Shown: piece after piece, positions 44,128 to 56,162 of the stretch
Layout of the letters: every line of letters begins with the position of its first letter
Numbering within the stretch: the first letter of the stretch is position 1
Assembly: GCA_028708945.1 (NCBI GenBank)
Contig: JAQVXV010000004.1
Span: forward strand, 33,762 to 97,761
DNA: 64,000 bases
Direction of reading: 5' to 3'
Source of the DNA: Bacilli bacterium
GTDB lineage: Bacteria; Bacillota_I; Bacilli_A; RF39; UBA660
Made by a program: the position numbers and the translations under genes
The notes under the pieces: model-generated
Database searches by the model: none
What the model saw: only the letters and a program-made list of their open reading frames with translations
What the model was told of the DNA's origin: nothing

Positions 44128-45356
44128 TTTAATGCTCCTTTGACCGTTTTTAAAAATCTGCCTGAAAAACTTTTTTCGCTCTTACCATTTTTGTCTATCG
44201 CTAATTGATATACTTTTAAAGCTCTTTGTGCAAAATATTCACCAGAATTTACTTCAGCACTGTTTTTAGCTTGTTGTACGTAATGCTCTAAAATTGAAGG
44301 ATTTTCAAAGTATTTTTCAATATAATTGATATAATCTTTTTGATTATCAAATAAATCACCATTTAATCCGGGTATAACGGCTGCTGTAAAACTTTCATCT
44401 CTTACACATAATACTGGTATAGAACCTGCTAGAGCTTCTACAACAGTTAATCCTTGTGTTTCAAAATGTGATGCTGTTGAGAAAATTGTTGCTAATTGAT
44501 AATAATTAGGAACTTCAGTTAAAGGTACTTTTCCAGTAAATAAAACCTTATCTTCTATTTTTTCTTTTTTAACGCTCTTTTGAAGACTTCCCATCTGAGG
44601 GCCATCGCCAACATAGACTAACTTACAATTTTTATGACGCTTTAACAACTTAATTTCGGCATTTAATAAAAATTCAACATCTTTTTCTTGTCCCAATCTT
44701 CCTACATATAAAATAACAAAATCATGAGGTTCTATTCCTAATTGTTTTTTGATTTCTCTTATTTTATCTTGATCACAATTTTCTTTGTAGTATTTTTCTA
44801 GATCAATTCCGTTTGGTATTATATGAACATTTCGATTGTATTTATATTTTTCTTTAAATAAATCATATGTTTTTTTAGTTGGAACAATTAATTCATTAAC
44901 AGTTTTATCACAATAAAAATTTGTAAAATATTCGACTAAATTGCGACCAGTAGTATTAAAGTATCCTTTTGTTACTGCTTCTACATAATCCTCATACATT
45001 GTATGATAAGTATGTACTAAAGGAATATTGAATTGTCTTGCAATTATACGCGCAAAAGTTCCTATTCCAAACTCTGTTTGTGAATGAATAACATCTAAAT
45101 TCCATTTTTTAATTTTATTAATAACTTTTAATGGATATATTGAAGTCAAACGATAGTCGTATATGCCAACTGCAACACCTGGTACTTTTATTACTTTACC
45201 ATTTTCTTCAAAACTGTAATTAAATTTTTCATTATTTACTGTAACTACATAAACTTGATGTCCTTGTTTCTCTAAATATTTTTTCAAAACACTTATACTT
45301 GTTGAAACTCCGTTTACAAATGGGGGATATGTATCCGAAAAAATTCCTATTCTCAT
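44115..45356 (-). CDS. GT4 glycosyltransferase, diglucosyl-diacylglycerol synthase-like
   Basis: 413 aa, GT-B fold. The N-terminus MRIGIFSDTYPPFVNGVSTS, HTYHTMYEDYVEA, IPNGIDLEKY, LYVGRLGQEKDVEFLL and the C-terminal nucleotide-sugar site (FETQGLTVVEALAGSIPV) resemble 1,2-diacylglycerol 3-alpha-glucosyltransferases that make the glycolipid anchor of lipoteichoic acid. A basic C-terminal tail may bind membrane. It lies between pgk and tpiA with nearly no spacing, an odd insertion in a glycolytic pair. The exact acceptor is inferred from family resemblance. Confidence 0.82.
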   Translation of the reverse strand: MRIGIFSDTYPPFVNGVSTSISVLKKYLEKQGHQVYVVTVNNEKFNYSFEENGKVIKVPGVAVGIYDYRLTSIYPLKVINKIKKWNLDVIHSQTEFGIGTFARIIARQFNIPLVHTYHTMYEDYVEAVTKGYFNTTGRNLVEYFTNFYCDKTVNELIVPTKKTYDLFKEKYKYNRNVHIIPNGIDLEKYYKENCDQDKIREIKKQLGIEPHDFVILYVGRLGQEKDVEFLLNAEIKLLKRHKNCKLVYVGDGPQMGSLQKSVKKEKIEDKVLFTGKVPLTEVPNYYQLATIFSTASHFETQGLTVVEALAGSIPVLCVRDESFTAAVIPGLNGDLFDNQKDYINYIEKYFENPSILEHYVQQAKNSAEVNSGEYFAQRALKVYQLAIDKNGKSEKSFSGRFLKTVKGALKWGK

Positions 45357-45365
45357 ATAAACTCC

Positions 45366-46538
45366 TTACTTTATTATTTCTATTCCTGGTAGTTTTTTAC
45401 CTTCAAGTAGCTCTAGTGAAGCACCGCCACCAGTTGAAATATGTGTAAATTTATCTTTATATCCAAAATTAATAACTGCACTTGCTGTATCACCACCACC
45501 AATAATTGTAGTAGCATCTAAATTAGATAAAACATCACATATTTTTTTTGTACCATTACTAAAGTTTTCAATTTCAAATACTCCTAATGGACCATTCCAT
45601 ACGATTGTTTTACTTATATCTAAAAAGTTTTTAAAAAGCTTAGTAGTACTATAACCAATATCGACACCAATATCATCCTCATCAAAATCTGTTATGAATT
45701 TTTCTTCAAATTCACTATCTTCTTTTATTTCTTTTGTAACTATCGAATCAGTTGGTAAAATTATTTTATCTTGGTATTTGTCTAACATTTCTTTACAAAA
45801 TTCTAAATTTTCTTCATCTAAAAGTGATTTACCAATATTAATATCTTGGGATTTTAAAAATGTATAAGCCATTCCACCACCGATTAATATATAATCTGCA
45901 ACATTGACTAAATTTTTTATTACTCCTATTTTATCACTTACTTTAGAACCACCTAAGATAACAGTGAATGGTCTTTTAGGATTATTGATTACTTCTAGTT
46001 CTTTTAATTCTTTTTCAATTAGAAAACCAATTCCGCTTTCTAATTTTTTTGCTATACCAACATTAGAAGCATGAGCTCTGTGGCTAGTTCCAAAAGCATC
46101 GTTTATAAAGATGTCTCCTAATGAAGCCCAGTATTGTCCTAGTTCTTCATTGTTTGAACTTTCCTTCTCACCATTTAAGTCTTCGTATCTAGTATTTTGA
46201 ATCAATAACACATCTTTTTCTTTCATATTTGCAATTGATTCTTCTAATTTTTTGCCCCTTGTTTCTTCTATGAAAGTTACTTCTTTATTAAGTAGTTCAC
46301 TTAATCTAACAGAAACGGGTTTTAAATCATTCTTTTTTAAATCTTTTTCTTCTTTTACTCTTCCTAAATGACTTAATAAAATGACTTTTGCCCCATTTTC
46401 AATGGCATAATTAATTGTTGGCAAACTTTCAACTATTCGGTTATCATCATTTATAATTGAATCTTTTATAGGTACATTAAAATCAACTCTTATTATTACT
46501 TTCTTACCTTTTAAATCAAAATCTCTTATTGTTTTCAT
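45366..46538 (-). CDS. pgk: Phosphoglycerate kinase
   Basis: 390 aa. Produces ATP from 1,3-bisphosphoglycerate. RVDFNVPI near the N-terminus, LLSHLGRV, FINDAFGTSHRAHAS, ILGGSKVSDKIGVI, WNGPLGVFE and the C-terminal GGGDTASAV are standard motifs. AAGGAGA precedes the ATG. No gap (NAD-dependent dehydrogenase) gene is adjacent; the usual gapA-pgk-tpiA order is reduced here to pgk-glycosyltransferase-tpiA. Confidence 0.97.
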   Translation of the reverse strand: MKTIRDFDLKGKKVIIRVDFNVPIKDSIINDDNRIVESLPTINYAIENGAKVILLSHLGRVKEEKDLKKNDLKPVSVRLSELLNKEVTFIEETRGKKLEESIANMKEKDVLLIQNTRYEDLNGEKESSNNEELGQYWASLGDIFINDAFGTSHRAHASNVGIAKKLESGIGFLIEKELKELEVINNPKRPFTVILGGSKVSDKIGVIKNLVNVADYILIGGGMAYTFLKSQDINIGKSLLDEENLEFCKEMLDKYQDKIILPTDSIVTKEIKEDSEFEEKFITDFDEDDIGVDIGYSTTKLFKNFLDISKTIVWNGPLGVFEIENFSNGTKKICDVLSNLDATTIIGGGDTASAVINFGYKDKFTHISTGGGASLELLEGKKLPGIEIIK

Positions 46539-46547
46539 ATTTTCTCC

Positions 46548-47591
46548 TTAATATCTTACCTTATCTATTTCATAATTATTTTCTATTTGATCTAGTGTTA
46601 ATGCTCTACCATAAATTCTAACCGAATGAATTGTACCTGTGAAATAACAAGTATTATATCTTCCAACATGTAAAAATGTTAGATAAGCCGATGCAGAAGT
46701 TTGATTTGCCGTTGTATCTATAGGTTTACCATTAATATAATATTGAACTATATAACCACTAATATCAGCTTTGTAAGTATATGTTTCTGATATAGTATAA
46801 GTCTTTCCAACATCGTATCCACCAATATTTGATTCTGACCAGTTATTAGCGGTATTATCCAAATTCCTATTCATTGAACGTAATTTACTATCGTGATATA
46901 AGCACCAATAATGGTGATTTAATCCATATGTACATATTTGCATTGAACTACAATCTCCTGTAACATCCTTTTTTTCTCCCATTGTTGTTACATACTCAAA
47001 AGTAAATGCACTTGAACTTGGCAAAACGCTATAAGATGGATTATTAACATTAATATAATCATCGACGCCATCTAATTTAATTCCATTACCATTCCATTGT
47101 GGACTACCATATATTTCAGCATTTCGATTATTGCCACTCATATCGTTCCATATATTAGAACTAGGCTCTGTATAACCATCATATAGCCATAATAAATTAG
47201 TTTTATAATAAGCACTTAATCTTAAATCTTTTTCAGTATAATCAAATTCAATTATTCCATCTTCCTTAGAAGTTGCAATTATATAAGAATTTGGATCTAT
47301 TTTTGCCCCAGTACTTGGATTAATTAAATCATGACGTATTAATCCAGAATCTATTAAATTACTTACAGTTATAAAATTGCGATAATTATTAACTGTCGTA
47401 TTTACAAAAGTCTCTCTATCTCTTTCAAAATATATTTCAGCAGCCGATGTTACAATTGTTTTAAAGGCTTCATAATCTCTTTCGCCTTTTTTATCAATTG
47501 CTGTTAAAACAGATGGAAATACTATTAATATAATTAAACTAATTATTACAACTATGCCGATTAATTCAACTAAAGTAAATCCTTTTTTCAT
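46548..47591 (-). CDS. Pseudopilin-like protein with LamG/concanavalin-type domain
   Basis: 347 aa. The N-terminus KKGFTLVELIGIVVIISLII is a type IV prepilin signal (cleavage after the first Gly, Glu at mature position 5) with its hydrophobic assembly helix. After about 130 residues of pilin-like sequence follows a LamG-like jellyroll (LWLYDGYTEPSSNIWNDMSG, VDDYINVNN, FTFEYVTT, TFLHVGRYN, GTIHSVRIYGRALT), normally a carbohydrate- or ligand-binding fold. It lies 10 bases upstream of pgk in the same direction. No pilus assembly genes are in the window. It is likely an adhesive minor pilin. Confidence 0.8.
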   Translation of the reverse strand: MKKGFTLVELIGIVVIISLIILIVFPSVLTAIDKKGERDYEAFKTIVTSAAEIYFERDRETFVNTTVNNYRNFITVSNLIDSGLIRHDLINPSTGAKIDPNSYIIATSKEDGIIEFDYTEKDLRLSAYYKTNLLWLYDGYTEPSSNIWNDMSGNNRNAEIYGSPQWNGNGIKLDGVDDYINVNNPSYSVLPSSSAFTFEYVTTMGEKKDVTGDCSSMQICTYGLNHHYWCLYHDSKLRSMNRNLDNTANNWSESNIGGYDVGKTYTISETYTYKADISGYIVQYYINGKPIDTTANQTSASAYLTFLHVGRYNTCYFTGTIHSVRIYGRALTLDQIENNYEIDKVRY

Positions 47592-47615
47592 ATCATCACC
47601 ATCTCAATTATATCA

Positions 47616-47632
47616 TAAAAAAAAGCATATAA

Positions 47633-47639
<7 letters not shown>
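47616..47639 (-). terminator. Weak terminator after the PflA-like mini-gene
   Basis: Minus strand AGTATA-GTTA-TATGCT (one G-U pair) followed by eight T, overlapping the stop codon. It would lower transcription into the pseudopilin gene. Confidence 0.45.
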
Positions 47640-49944
<2,305 letters not shown>

Positions 49945-49961
49945 TTAGTATTGATTTTCAT

Positions 49962-49988
49962 TAAAAAAAGAGGTTTATTTTCCTCTTA
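49962..49988 (-). terminator. Terminator of the large pseudopilin gene
   Basis: Minus strand AAGAGG-N8-CCTCTT followed by a T-tract, about 145 bases after the pseudopilin stop. The region between (49989-50131) is AT-rich, and I see no gene or template repeat in it. Confidence 0.6.
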
Positions 49989-50131
49989 AAGTCTAGGATT
50001 TTTTAGGTTCAAATCTAATAATATGCAATGAAAATTAGTTTTTAAAATTCTTATTATATTTGACCTAACTTTGTCTTTTAAAAAAAACAAAATATACAAA
50101 TAAAAGGGTTAAATTAAAAGTATAAATTCTT

Positions 50132-52204
50132 TTAATTTGGTGCAAGAACGAGGCGAGATCCAATGTTGAAATACATAGCTCCAGTATACCTACTGAAGTT
50201 GAACTGACCCGCTAGAACTCCATAGTAGTAAAAGCCGCCTCGGAGGAACCAAGGGTAAGAGGAGACTACAAAGTTAGGATAGTCAGCGTACCAATTATTA
50301 TGATATCTATTCGTTCCATCACCATCTGCATAATTATAAAATGGTCCCATTTCACCGGTTGCATCTCCCAGTATTCTATAATTATAATTTGTGGTAGAAG
50401 AACTAGTTGAATAGACATCAAAGTATTTAGGATTATAAACAGCTATATTTGTTTCATCAAATCCACTAGTCCCTAGTTGCCCACTTTTATATGATGCCAT
50501 ATATTCATGTGCCCCACCACTCATATCATATATTCCTGTTATATTTCCAGTTGTTGTTGGATGTTTTTTGTTTAAAGAGGCACCATTAGTAAATGGTTCG
50601 TATCGTGTTGCATTATCCCCTTCTTCTAGTTGGACATTTTTTATAAAAGTTGTTCCTGAATTATTCGGCCAGTTATATTGCCTAGCAACAAACATAACTC
50701 CTGTTGTCTCTAAATCATACGTAAGGACAAAAGTAAGTGAGTATCTCATATATTTAGTAGTTGGTTTTACGCCATTAGCAATTCTTTGAGCAGTATTTTT
50801 ATCTGTTTTCATTACAGATACATAGTGTTGATCAGTACCGTTATCTGTATAGGCATCATAAGATAGCGTATATGTCTGGCCCACTTGTAAGTCAAAATTC
50901 TCCGGCGGATAATAATGATATATCGCGTCAGATGATGAATGTACAGAATTTTCTTTTTCGGTATCTAAAAGCAAATTAACGCCTCTTGTCGCATAACCTA
51001 GTGTTTTAGTAAAATCATTTCCATATGTTCCCGGATATGTTGTTTGATCTGATCCTTCTGTTGCGCTATAACCTGTTTTAAAACTTGAATTATTATTTAT
51101 ATTTATTTCTTTATTTATTCCATATTTTGAATGTGATAAATATGCTACTGCTCCCCATTCAGTATTTTTCATCATATGTGAATCATTACTACGTGCATAA
51201 TTATAGGCTGCTACAAACATATTATATACTGTATTACTTCTCCAACTAAATACATCTGGTTTTACTATTATCTTGCTTGAATCAGAACTGTTCACTTGAG
51301 CCCCAGCTGTTGTTGTTGCCCCTAAATATCCTGTTTCGAATTTACCTACCCATATCCCATTTGTATTAAAAGAAGTGAATGCTGGATGAGTTAACCATGA
51401 ACCTTCTGTACTTCCCGTTGATGCTGTTGCATCTTTATTTTCAAATACTATTTCTATTTGTTCTGCTATACTTTCTGTTGGTTTACTTGATATAACGCCT
51501 GTATAAAGACCTTCATCAAATATCTTATATTTATATCTTGGTATCCATACAAAATATGATCTAACAGCTGACTCTGGTATTATGTCTCCTACATTATAAG
51601 TTCCACTTGATAACATTACAGCATTTGCCCACTCTTTATTTGAGTAATCATACCAACCATCTTTTAAATCAGCATATATAACTGTTCCATCGTCTTTAAT
51701 TCTTACTGGTATCATATTACTTCCTAATACTGGATCTGTCCCATTTAAGATGTTTTCACTATAAGTCATATCATTACAATCTTTTGATTTATACTCAGAT
51801 ATTCCATCCGAATAGATTACTTTAACATCGTTTATACATAATGTCGCAGTTGCAACTGTTCCATTACTACTTAAATTAACAATTCCACTTGTTGGTGTTT
51901 TACCATCCATCTTAATAGTTAATGTTTCTCCATTACAAGTATCACCAGTTACATTACCACTACAAAGATTTCCATTTGGCATTACTGTATAAGCTACATC
52001 TGGAATATTTTCACGATTTAAATTTTTATTAGCAACCGCTATTTTAATCCCATCTGCATAATTCTCGGCACTTCTTTCAGTTGTACTTTTCTTAGAATCT
52101 TCTATTAATCCAACAACAATTGGGGACGCTATTAAAGCAATGATTGCTAAAATTACTATTACGGCTAGTAACTCAATTAATGTAAATCCTTTTTTTAAAT
52201 TCAT
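50132..52204 (-). CDS. Large pseudopilin-like surface protein with C-type-lectin/FGE-like variable C-terminus
   Basis: 690 aa. The start KKGFTLIELLAVIVILAIIA is a type IV prepilin signal plus assembly helix, followed by a pilin-like region (to about 160). A central region carries carbohydrate-binding-like beta strands (NVQLEEGDNATRYEPF). The final 110 residues contain GGAHEYMASY, GDGTNRYHNNWYADYP, WFLRGGFYYYGVLAGQFNF and the ending SRLVLAP, a layout of formylglycine-enzyme-like C-type lectin domains, which are frequent targets of diversity-generating retroelements. The last 120 bases have about 47% GC and rare codons (CTC, CGA, GGC, GCG, CGC). No reverse transcriptase or template repeat is in the window. 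Confidence 0.8.
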   Translation of the reverse strand: MNLKKGFTLIELLAVIVILAIIALIASPIVVGLIEDSKKSTTERSAENYADGIKIAVANKNLNRENIPDVAYTVMPNGNLCSGNVTGDTCNGETLTIKMDGKTPTSGIVNLSSNGTVATATLCINDVKVIYSDGISEYKSKDCNDMTYSENILNGTDPVLGSNMIPVRIKDDGTVIYADLKDGWYDYSNKEWANAVMLSSGTYNVGDIIPESAVRSYFVWIPRYKYKIFDEGLYTGVISSKPTESIAEQIEIVFENKDATASTGSTEGSWLTHPAFTSFNTNGIWVGKFETGYLGATTTAGAQVNSSDSSKIIVKPDVFSWRSNTVYNMFVAAYNYARSNDSHMMKNTEWGAVAYLSHSKYGINKEININNNSSFKTGYSATEGSDQTTYPGTYGNDFTKTLGYATRGVNLLLDTEKENSVHSSSDAIYHYYPPENFDLQVGQTYTLSYDAYTDNGTDQHYVSVMKTDKNTAQRIANGVKPTTKYMRYSLTFVLTYDLETTGVMFVARQYNWPNNSGTTFIKNVQLEEGDNATRYEPFTNGASLNKKHPTTTGNITGIYDMSGGAHEYMASYKSGQLGTSGFDETNIAVYNPKYFDVYSTSSSTTNYNYRILGDATGEMGPFYNYADGDGTNRYHNNWYADYPNFVVSSYPWFLRGGFYYYGVLAGQFNFSRYTGAMYFNIGSRLVLAPN
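50139..50258 (-). other. GC-rich 3' segment resembling a DGR variable repeat
   Basis: I count 57 G or C in 120 bases, against roughly 28% around it. It encodes WFLRGG ... SRLVLA, where variable residues of retroelement-diversified lectin domains lie. The compositional jump is sharp on the stop-codon side. Confidence 0.5.
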
Positions 52205-52356
52205 TCTATTGCTCCCTATTATTAAATTAATTATATTGTAACATATTTTTTTATCAATTTAAACCCTATAAACTTTTATATATTTTTCTGCTTATTAAAA
52301 AAGACTATTAACAAATTTTTCTTTGTCAAAGTCTAATATATTTATTTTCCTCTTTT

Positions 52357-53199
52357 TTACTTATAATTTTCAACGAATTCTATTATTTCATCTCTGAATT
52401 CTTCTCTATCTAAAGCATACGCTAAAGTAGCTTTTAAATATCCTATTTTACTACCTGTGTCATAATAAGTTCCACTGAACTTACAAGAATACATATTTCC
52501 GTCTTTAACAATCTTTTCTAAAGCACTGGTTAAATAATATTCTCCTTTTAATCTTGGGATTGTCTCTAAAATAGGGAATATATCTGGTGTTAAAATTATT
52601 CTACCAATTGACGCTAAATTAGAAGGTGCATCTTCTACCTTAGGTTTTTCAATAATATTTCTAACCTTCATATCTTCGTCAACTTCCATAATTCCATATT
52701 TATATGTTAATTCATGAGGTACTTCAACTACTCCCATAACATTTTTACCTGTTTTTTCATATACAGCAATTGCCTCTGAAAGGGCTGGTACATCACCTTT
52801 TACAACGTCATCACAATACATAACCGCAAATGGTTCGTCACCAATATGATTTTTTACCATTGATAAAGCATATCCCGATCCTAAAGGTTTATCTTGTAAA
52901 ACATATTTTACATTAACACTAGAAACTTTTTGTACAATTTCTAAGAAATCTGTCTTTCCTGTCTCTTTTAATCTTTCTTCTAATTCTTCATCTTTTCCAA
53001 AGTAGTTCTTTAAAGCTTCTCTTTTATTAGAAATAACAATTATTACTTCTTCTATACCACTTTGAATACCTTCATCTACTAAATATTGAATTGTTGGCTT
53101 GTCAATTAAAGGCAACATTTCTTTTGATACACCTTTAGTAACGGGTAAAAATCTTGTCCCCATACCTGCTGCTAAAATTACTAATTTTTTTACTTTCAT
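52357..53199 (-). CDS. galU: UTP-glucose-1-phosphate uridylyltransferase
   Basis: 280 aa. Makes UDP-glucose, the sugar donor for glycolipid and wall polymers. The nucleotidyltransferase motif AAGMGTRFLPVTKGVSKEML at the N-terminus, DKPTIQYLVDEGI, FAVMYCDDVV, ligand-binding EKPKVEDAPS and GEYYLTSALE are typical of GalU/GtaB. TTAGGAGGAAAT precedes the ATG. It follows pcrA by 8 bases, probably in one transcript. It can supply the glycosyltransferase encoded at 44-45 kb. Confidence 0.95.
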   Translation of the reverse strand: MKVKKLVILAAGMGTRFLPVTKGVSKEMLPLIDKPTIQYLVDEGIQSGIEEVIIVISNKREALKNYFGKDEELEERLKETGKTDFLEIVQKVSSVNVKYVLQDKPLGSGYALSMVKNHIGDEPFAVMYCDDVVKGDVPALSEAIAVYEKTGKNVMGVVEVPHELTYKYGIMEVDEDMKVRNIIEKPKVEDAPSNLASIGRIILTPDIFPILETIPRLKGEYYLTSALEKIVKDGNMYSCKFSGTYYDTGSKIGYLKATLAYALDREEFRDEIIEFVENYK

Positions 53200-53207
53200 A
53201 TTTCCTC

Positions 53208-55274
53208 CTAAACTTTTTTAATACTTTTATGACCTCTCATAAATTTTTTTATACCAATAGGATGTGGAAAAGCAATTGATACTAAAGTATTATTAATATC
53301 GACAATTATACCTTTTCCATAATTATCATGAATGATTTTTTCTCCTATTTTGTATTCTACATTATCATCTATCATCGATTCTTTATTAAATACGTTTATT
53401 ACATTTTCTGTTTCTAGTTTACTTTTATCGATTTCTGATAGAAACCTACTTTCTTGATTTTCTTTATTCATTCCAAAGAGCATCCTTTGTTTAGCATTAG
53501 TTAACCATAATCTTTTTTTTGCTCTGGTAACTGCTACATAACAAAGCCTTCTTTCTTCTTCTAATTGTTGTACATCATCTAAAGAATTTGCATGTGGAAA
53601 AATAGTTTCTTCAAGTCCTACTATGAATACATTATCAAACTCTAATCCTTTAGCAGAATGAACAGTCATTAAAGTTACTGTATCATTGTTGTTTTTATAT
53701 TCCTCAGCGTCTGATACTAAACTGATTGTATATAAGAATTCTTCAAGTGAATTAGTCCCATTTTCTTCTTCAAAGTTTCTAGTAATAGATTTAAATTCTT
53801 CAAGGTTTTCAAGTCTAATTTCAGATTCAACATTGCCTTTATTTAAGTATTCTTCTCTGATACCAGTCTTATCTAATATCAAATCAATCAAATCCGTTAA
53901 ACTAACATTTTCTTTTATTAGTTTCAATTCCTCGATTATTTTTTTAAACTCTAACTCTTTTCCACCATTAATTGAATTATATATACTTTCATTATTTGAG
54001 ATACTTTTAATTGATAAATTTTCAATCGTTTTAGTACCTATTCCTCTTTTAGGGACATTGATGACTCTAAGCAGGCTAGCATCATCATCCTCATTATACA
54101 ACATTTTTAAGTAGGCAATCAAATCTTTGATTTCTTTTCTTTTATAAAAGTAGAAACTTCCTACTACTTTATAAGGAATTCTTTCTCTTAATAAAGCGTC
54201 TTCTATATTTCTTGATTGAGCATTAGTTCTATATAAAACCGCTATTTCACTTAAAGGTGAATTTAATTTTTTTATTTCGTTTACGATGTAATATCCTTCG
54301 TCTTTTTCGTTTTCACAACGATGATATTTTATTTTTTCCCCTTCTTTATTATCAGTCCATAAATCTTTATCTTTTCGAAAATTATTGTTTTTAATAATAT
54401 CGTTAGCAACATCTAAAATTGTTTTAGTTGAGCGATAATTTTTTTCTAGTTTAATTGTCTTTGCATTTTTATAATCTCTTTCAAAGTTTAAAATGTTTTT
54501 ATAATTAGAGCCTCTAAAAGAATAAATACTTTGATCAGGATCTCCGACAACACATATATTTTTATATTTTGCCGATATCATTTTAGTCAATAAATATTGC
54601 GCTTCATTGGTATCTTGATATTCATCAATTAATATATACTTATATTTTTCTTGATATTGTTTTAATATCTTTGGATTTTCATTAAAAAGTTTTATTGGCA
54701 ACATTAACAAATCATCAAAATCTAATGAACTACTTTTTTTAAGTCTTTGTTCATAACTTCTATATACCTCTAAAACTACCTTTTCATAATCAGTATTAGC
54801 ATATGTTTCATATTTGTTAGAATCTAACAATTCATTTTTAGCCCCACTTATACGATTTCTTATTGCTTTTGGATCATATAATTTAGGATTTAATTCCATT
54901 TCTTTTACTATTTTTTTAATGAGTGTTAAAGTATCATCACTATCTAAGATTGTAAAATTTTTTTTAAGTCCTAAATAGCTATAGTTATCTTTTATAATTG
55001 TGAGTCCAAAAGAATGAAAAGTCGATATTTTTATTTCATATGCTACTTTTCCTAATAGTTTAACTATTCTATCTTTCATTTCTTTTGAAGCTTTATTTGT
55101 AAAAGTAATGGCTAAGATTGATGCAGGATCTATATTTTTTTCACTTATTAAATACGCCACTTTCATCGTTAATACTTTTGTTTTTCCAGATCCAGCACCC
55201 GCTAAAATTAATAGAGGTCCCTCTGTTTGCTTTATCGCTTCTTTTTGTGAATCATTTAATTCTTCCAAGTTCAT
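53208..55274 (-). CDS. pcrA: ATP-dependent DNA helicase PcrA (UvrD family)
   Basis: 688 aa, superfamily 1A helicase for repair and removal of recombination filaments. Q motif LNDSQKEAIKQTEGP, Walker A GAGSGKT (about 26-32), motif Ia ITFTNKAS, Walker B DEYQDTN, motif III GDPDQSIYSFRGS, motif IV YRSTKTIL, motif V VHSAKGLEF and motif VI YVAVTRAKKRLW are all present. The C-terminal segment after motif VI is short but contains the conserved VEYKIGEKIIHDNYGKGIIV Tudor-like part. AAAGGTGATGGT precedes the ATG. Confidence 0.96.
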   Translation of the reverse strand: MNLEELNDSQKEAIKQTEGPLLILAGAGSGKTKVLTMKVAYLISEKNIDPASILAITFTNKASKEMKDRIVKLLGKVAYEIKISTFHSFGLTIIKDNYSYLGLKKNFTILDSDDTLTLIKKIVKEMELNPKLYDPKAIRNRISGAKNELLDSNKYETYANTDYEKVVLEVYRSYEQRLKKSSSLDFDDLLMLPIKLFNENPKILKQYQEKYKYILIDEYQDTNEAQYLLTKMISAKYKNICVVGDPDQSIYSFRGSNYKNILNFERDYKNAKTIKLEKNYRSTKTILDVANDIIKNNNFRKDKDLWTDNKEGEKIKYHRCENEKDEGYYIVNEIKKLNSPLSEIAVLYRTNAQSRNIEDALLRERIPYKVVGSFYFYKRKEIKDLIAYLKMLYNEDDDASLLRVINVPKRGIGTKTIENLSIKSISNNESIYNSINGGKELEFKKIIEELKLIKENVSLTDLIDLILDKTGIREEYLNKGNVESEIRLENLEEFKSITRNFEEENGTNSLEEFLYTISLVSDAEEYKNNNDTVTLMTVHSAKGLEFDNVFIVGLEETIFPHANSLDDVQQLEEERRLCYVAVTRAKKRLWLTNAKQRMLFGMNKENQESRFLSEIDKSKLETENVINVFNKESMIDDNVEYKIGEKIIHDNYGKGIIVDINNTLVSIAFPHPIGIKKFMRGHKSIKKV

Positions 55275-55299
55275 ACCATCACCTTTTTAATTATAACAT

Positions 55300-55340
55300 T
55301 AAAAAAAAGGTAAGACAAAGGTTTTAGAATAACCTTACCA
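55300..55340 (-). terminator. Terminator of the HAD hydrolase gene
   Basis: Minus strand GGTAAG ... CTTACC stem, with an alternative inner AAGGTT/AACCTT stem, followed by eight T. It separates the HAD gene from pcrA. Confidence 0.6.
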
Positions 55341-55348
55341 TTACCTTA

Positions 55349-56050
55349 TTATTTATTAATTTTTTTTATTAATGTATGAACATTTCGACAAGTTTTTAAT
55401 CCTTTTAAATAAAGATTAGGATAACTAGTCAACATTTTATAACCGTTATAGTTTTGTAACATATCTAAGTCGTTCGCATTATCACCAACAGTATAAACAT
55501 CTTCTTCCTCTATATCAGTTTCAATGTTTTTTAAAATATAATCGATAGCACTTCCCTTTGAACATTCTGGTTTTATATATAAGTAATTAAATAGTTGAAA
55601 AGCTACAATTCCCTCTACAGATTCCTTAAGTTGTTGCTTTAGATTTTTTAACTCTAAAATTTTCTTTTTACGAACCGATATCTCAATAATATTTTCTTGT
55701 TGTTCAGTTATTTCATATGGATTATACAATTTAATTTGTGCTATTTTAGGATTTCTTTCAATAATACTAAGTGAATCCTTTATTTGTTTTTGACTTAAAT
55801 AACTTGTATTTAGCAATTCGTAATTTCTATCGAATATAGCTGCTCCATCTTGACAGCACAAATAATCTAATTCTATATTATGTTTATTGATCTCTTTTTT
55901 TATTGAATAGTATGGTCTTCCAGTTGATAATATAAAAATATTACCGTTTTCTCTAAATTCATTTATTTTATTTATATTTAACTTTAAATTATTAAAATCT
56001 TTAGGTTCTGGTAATAGTGTACCGTCATAATCGCTTACTAACATTTTCAT
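55349..56050 (-). CDS. HAD-superfamily hydrolase, Cof type
   Basis: 233 aa. Motif I VSDYDGTLLP (nucleophile Asp and second Asp), motif II STGRP, motif III Lys in CSKGSAIDYIL and motif IV VGDNANDLDML place it among Cof-type sugar-phosphate or flavin phosphatases. The cap domain between motifs II and III is shorter than in typical 270-aa members. The substrate cannot be predicted. It is divergent from the lipoprotein gene to the right, with about 110 bases between starts. Confidence 0.88.
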   Translation of the reverse strand: MKMLVSDYDGTLLPEPKDFNNLKLNINKINEFRENGNIFILSTGRPYYSIKKEINKHNIELDYLCCQDGAAIFDRNYELLNTSYLSQKQIKDSLSIIERNPKIAQIKLYNPYEITEQQENIIEISVRKKKILELKNLKQQLKESVEGIVAFQLFNYLYIKPECSKGSAIDYILKNIETDIEEEDVYTVGDNANDLDMLQNYNGYKMLTSYPNLYLKGLKTCRNVHTLIKKINK

Positions 56051-56162
56051 AGTTCTGCCCCCTTTGACTTGCTATTTTAACATACACTTTACTTTTTGGC
56101 AATCATAAGCGTTTACTTTAATTTAAAAAAGTGTTATTATTTTTTTAGAATGAGGAGGTAAA

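Noticed and set aside
49989..50131. Search for a DGR template repeat or reverse transcriptase beside the pilin-like gene
   Set aside because: No repeat of the variable segment and no reverse transcriptase frame is present in this gap or elsewhere in the window.
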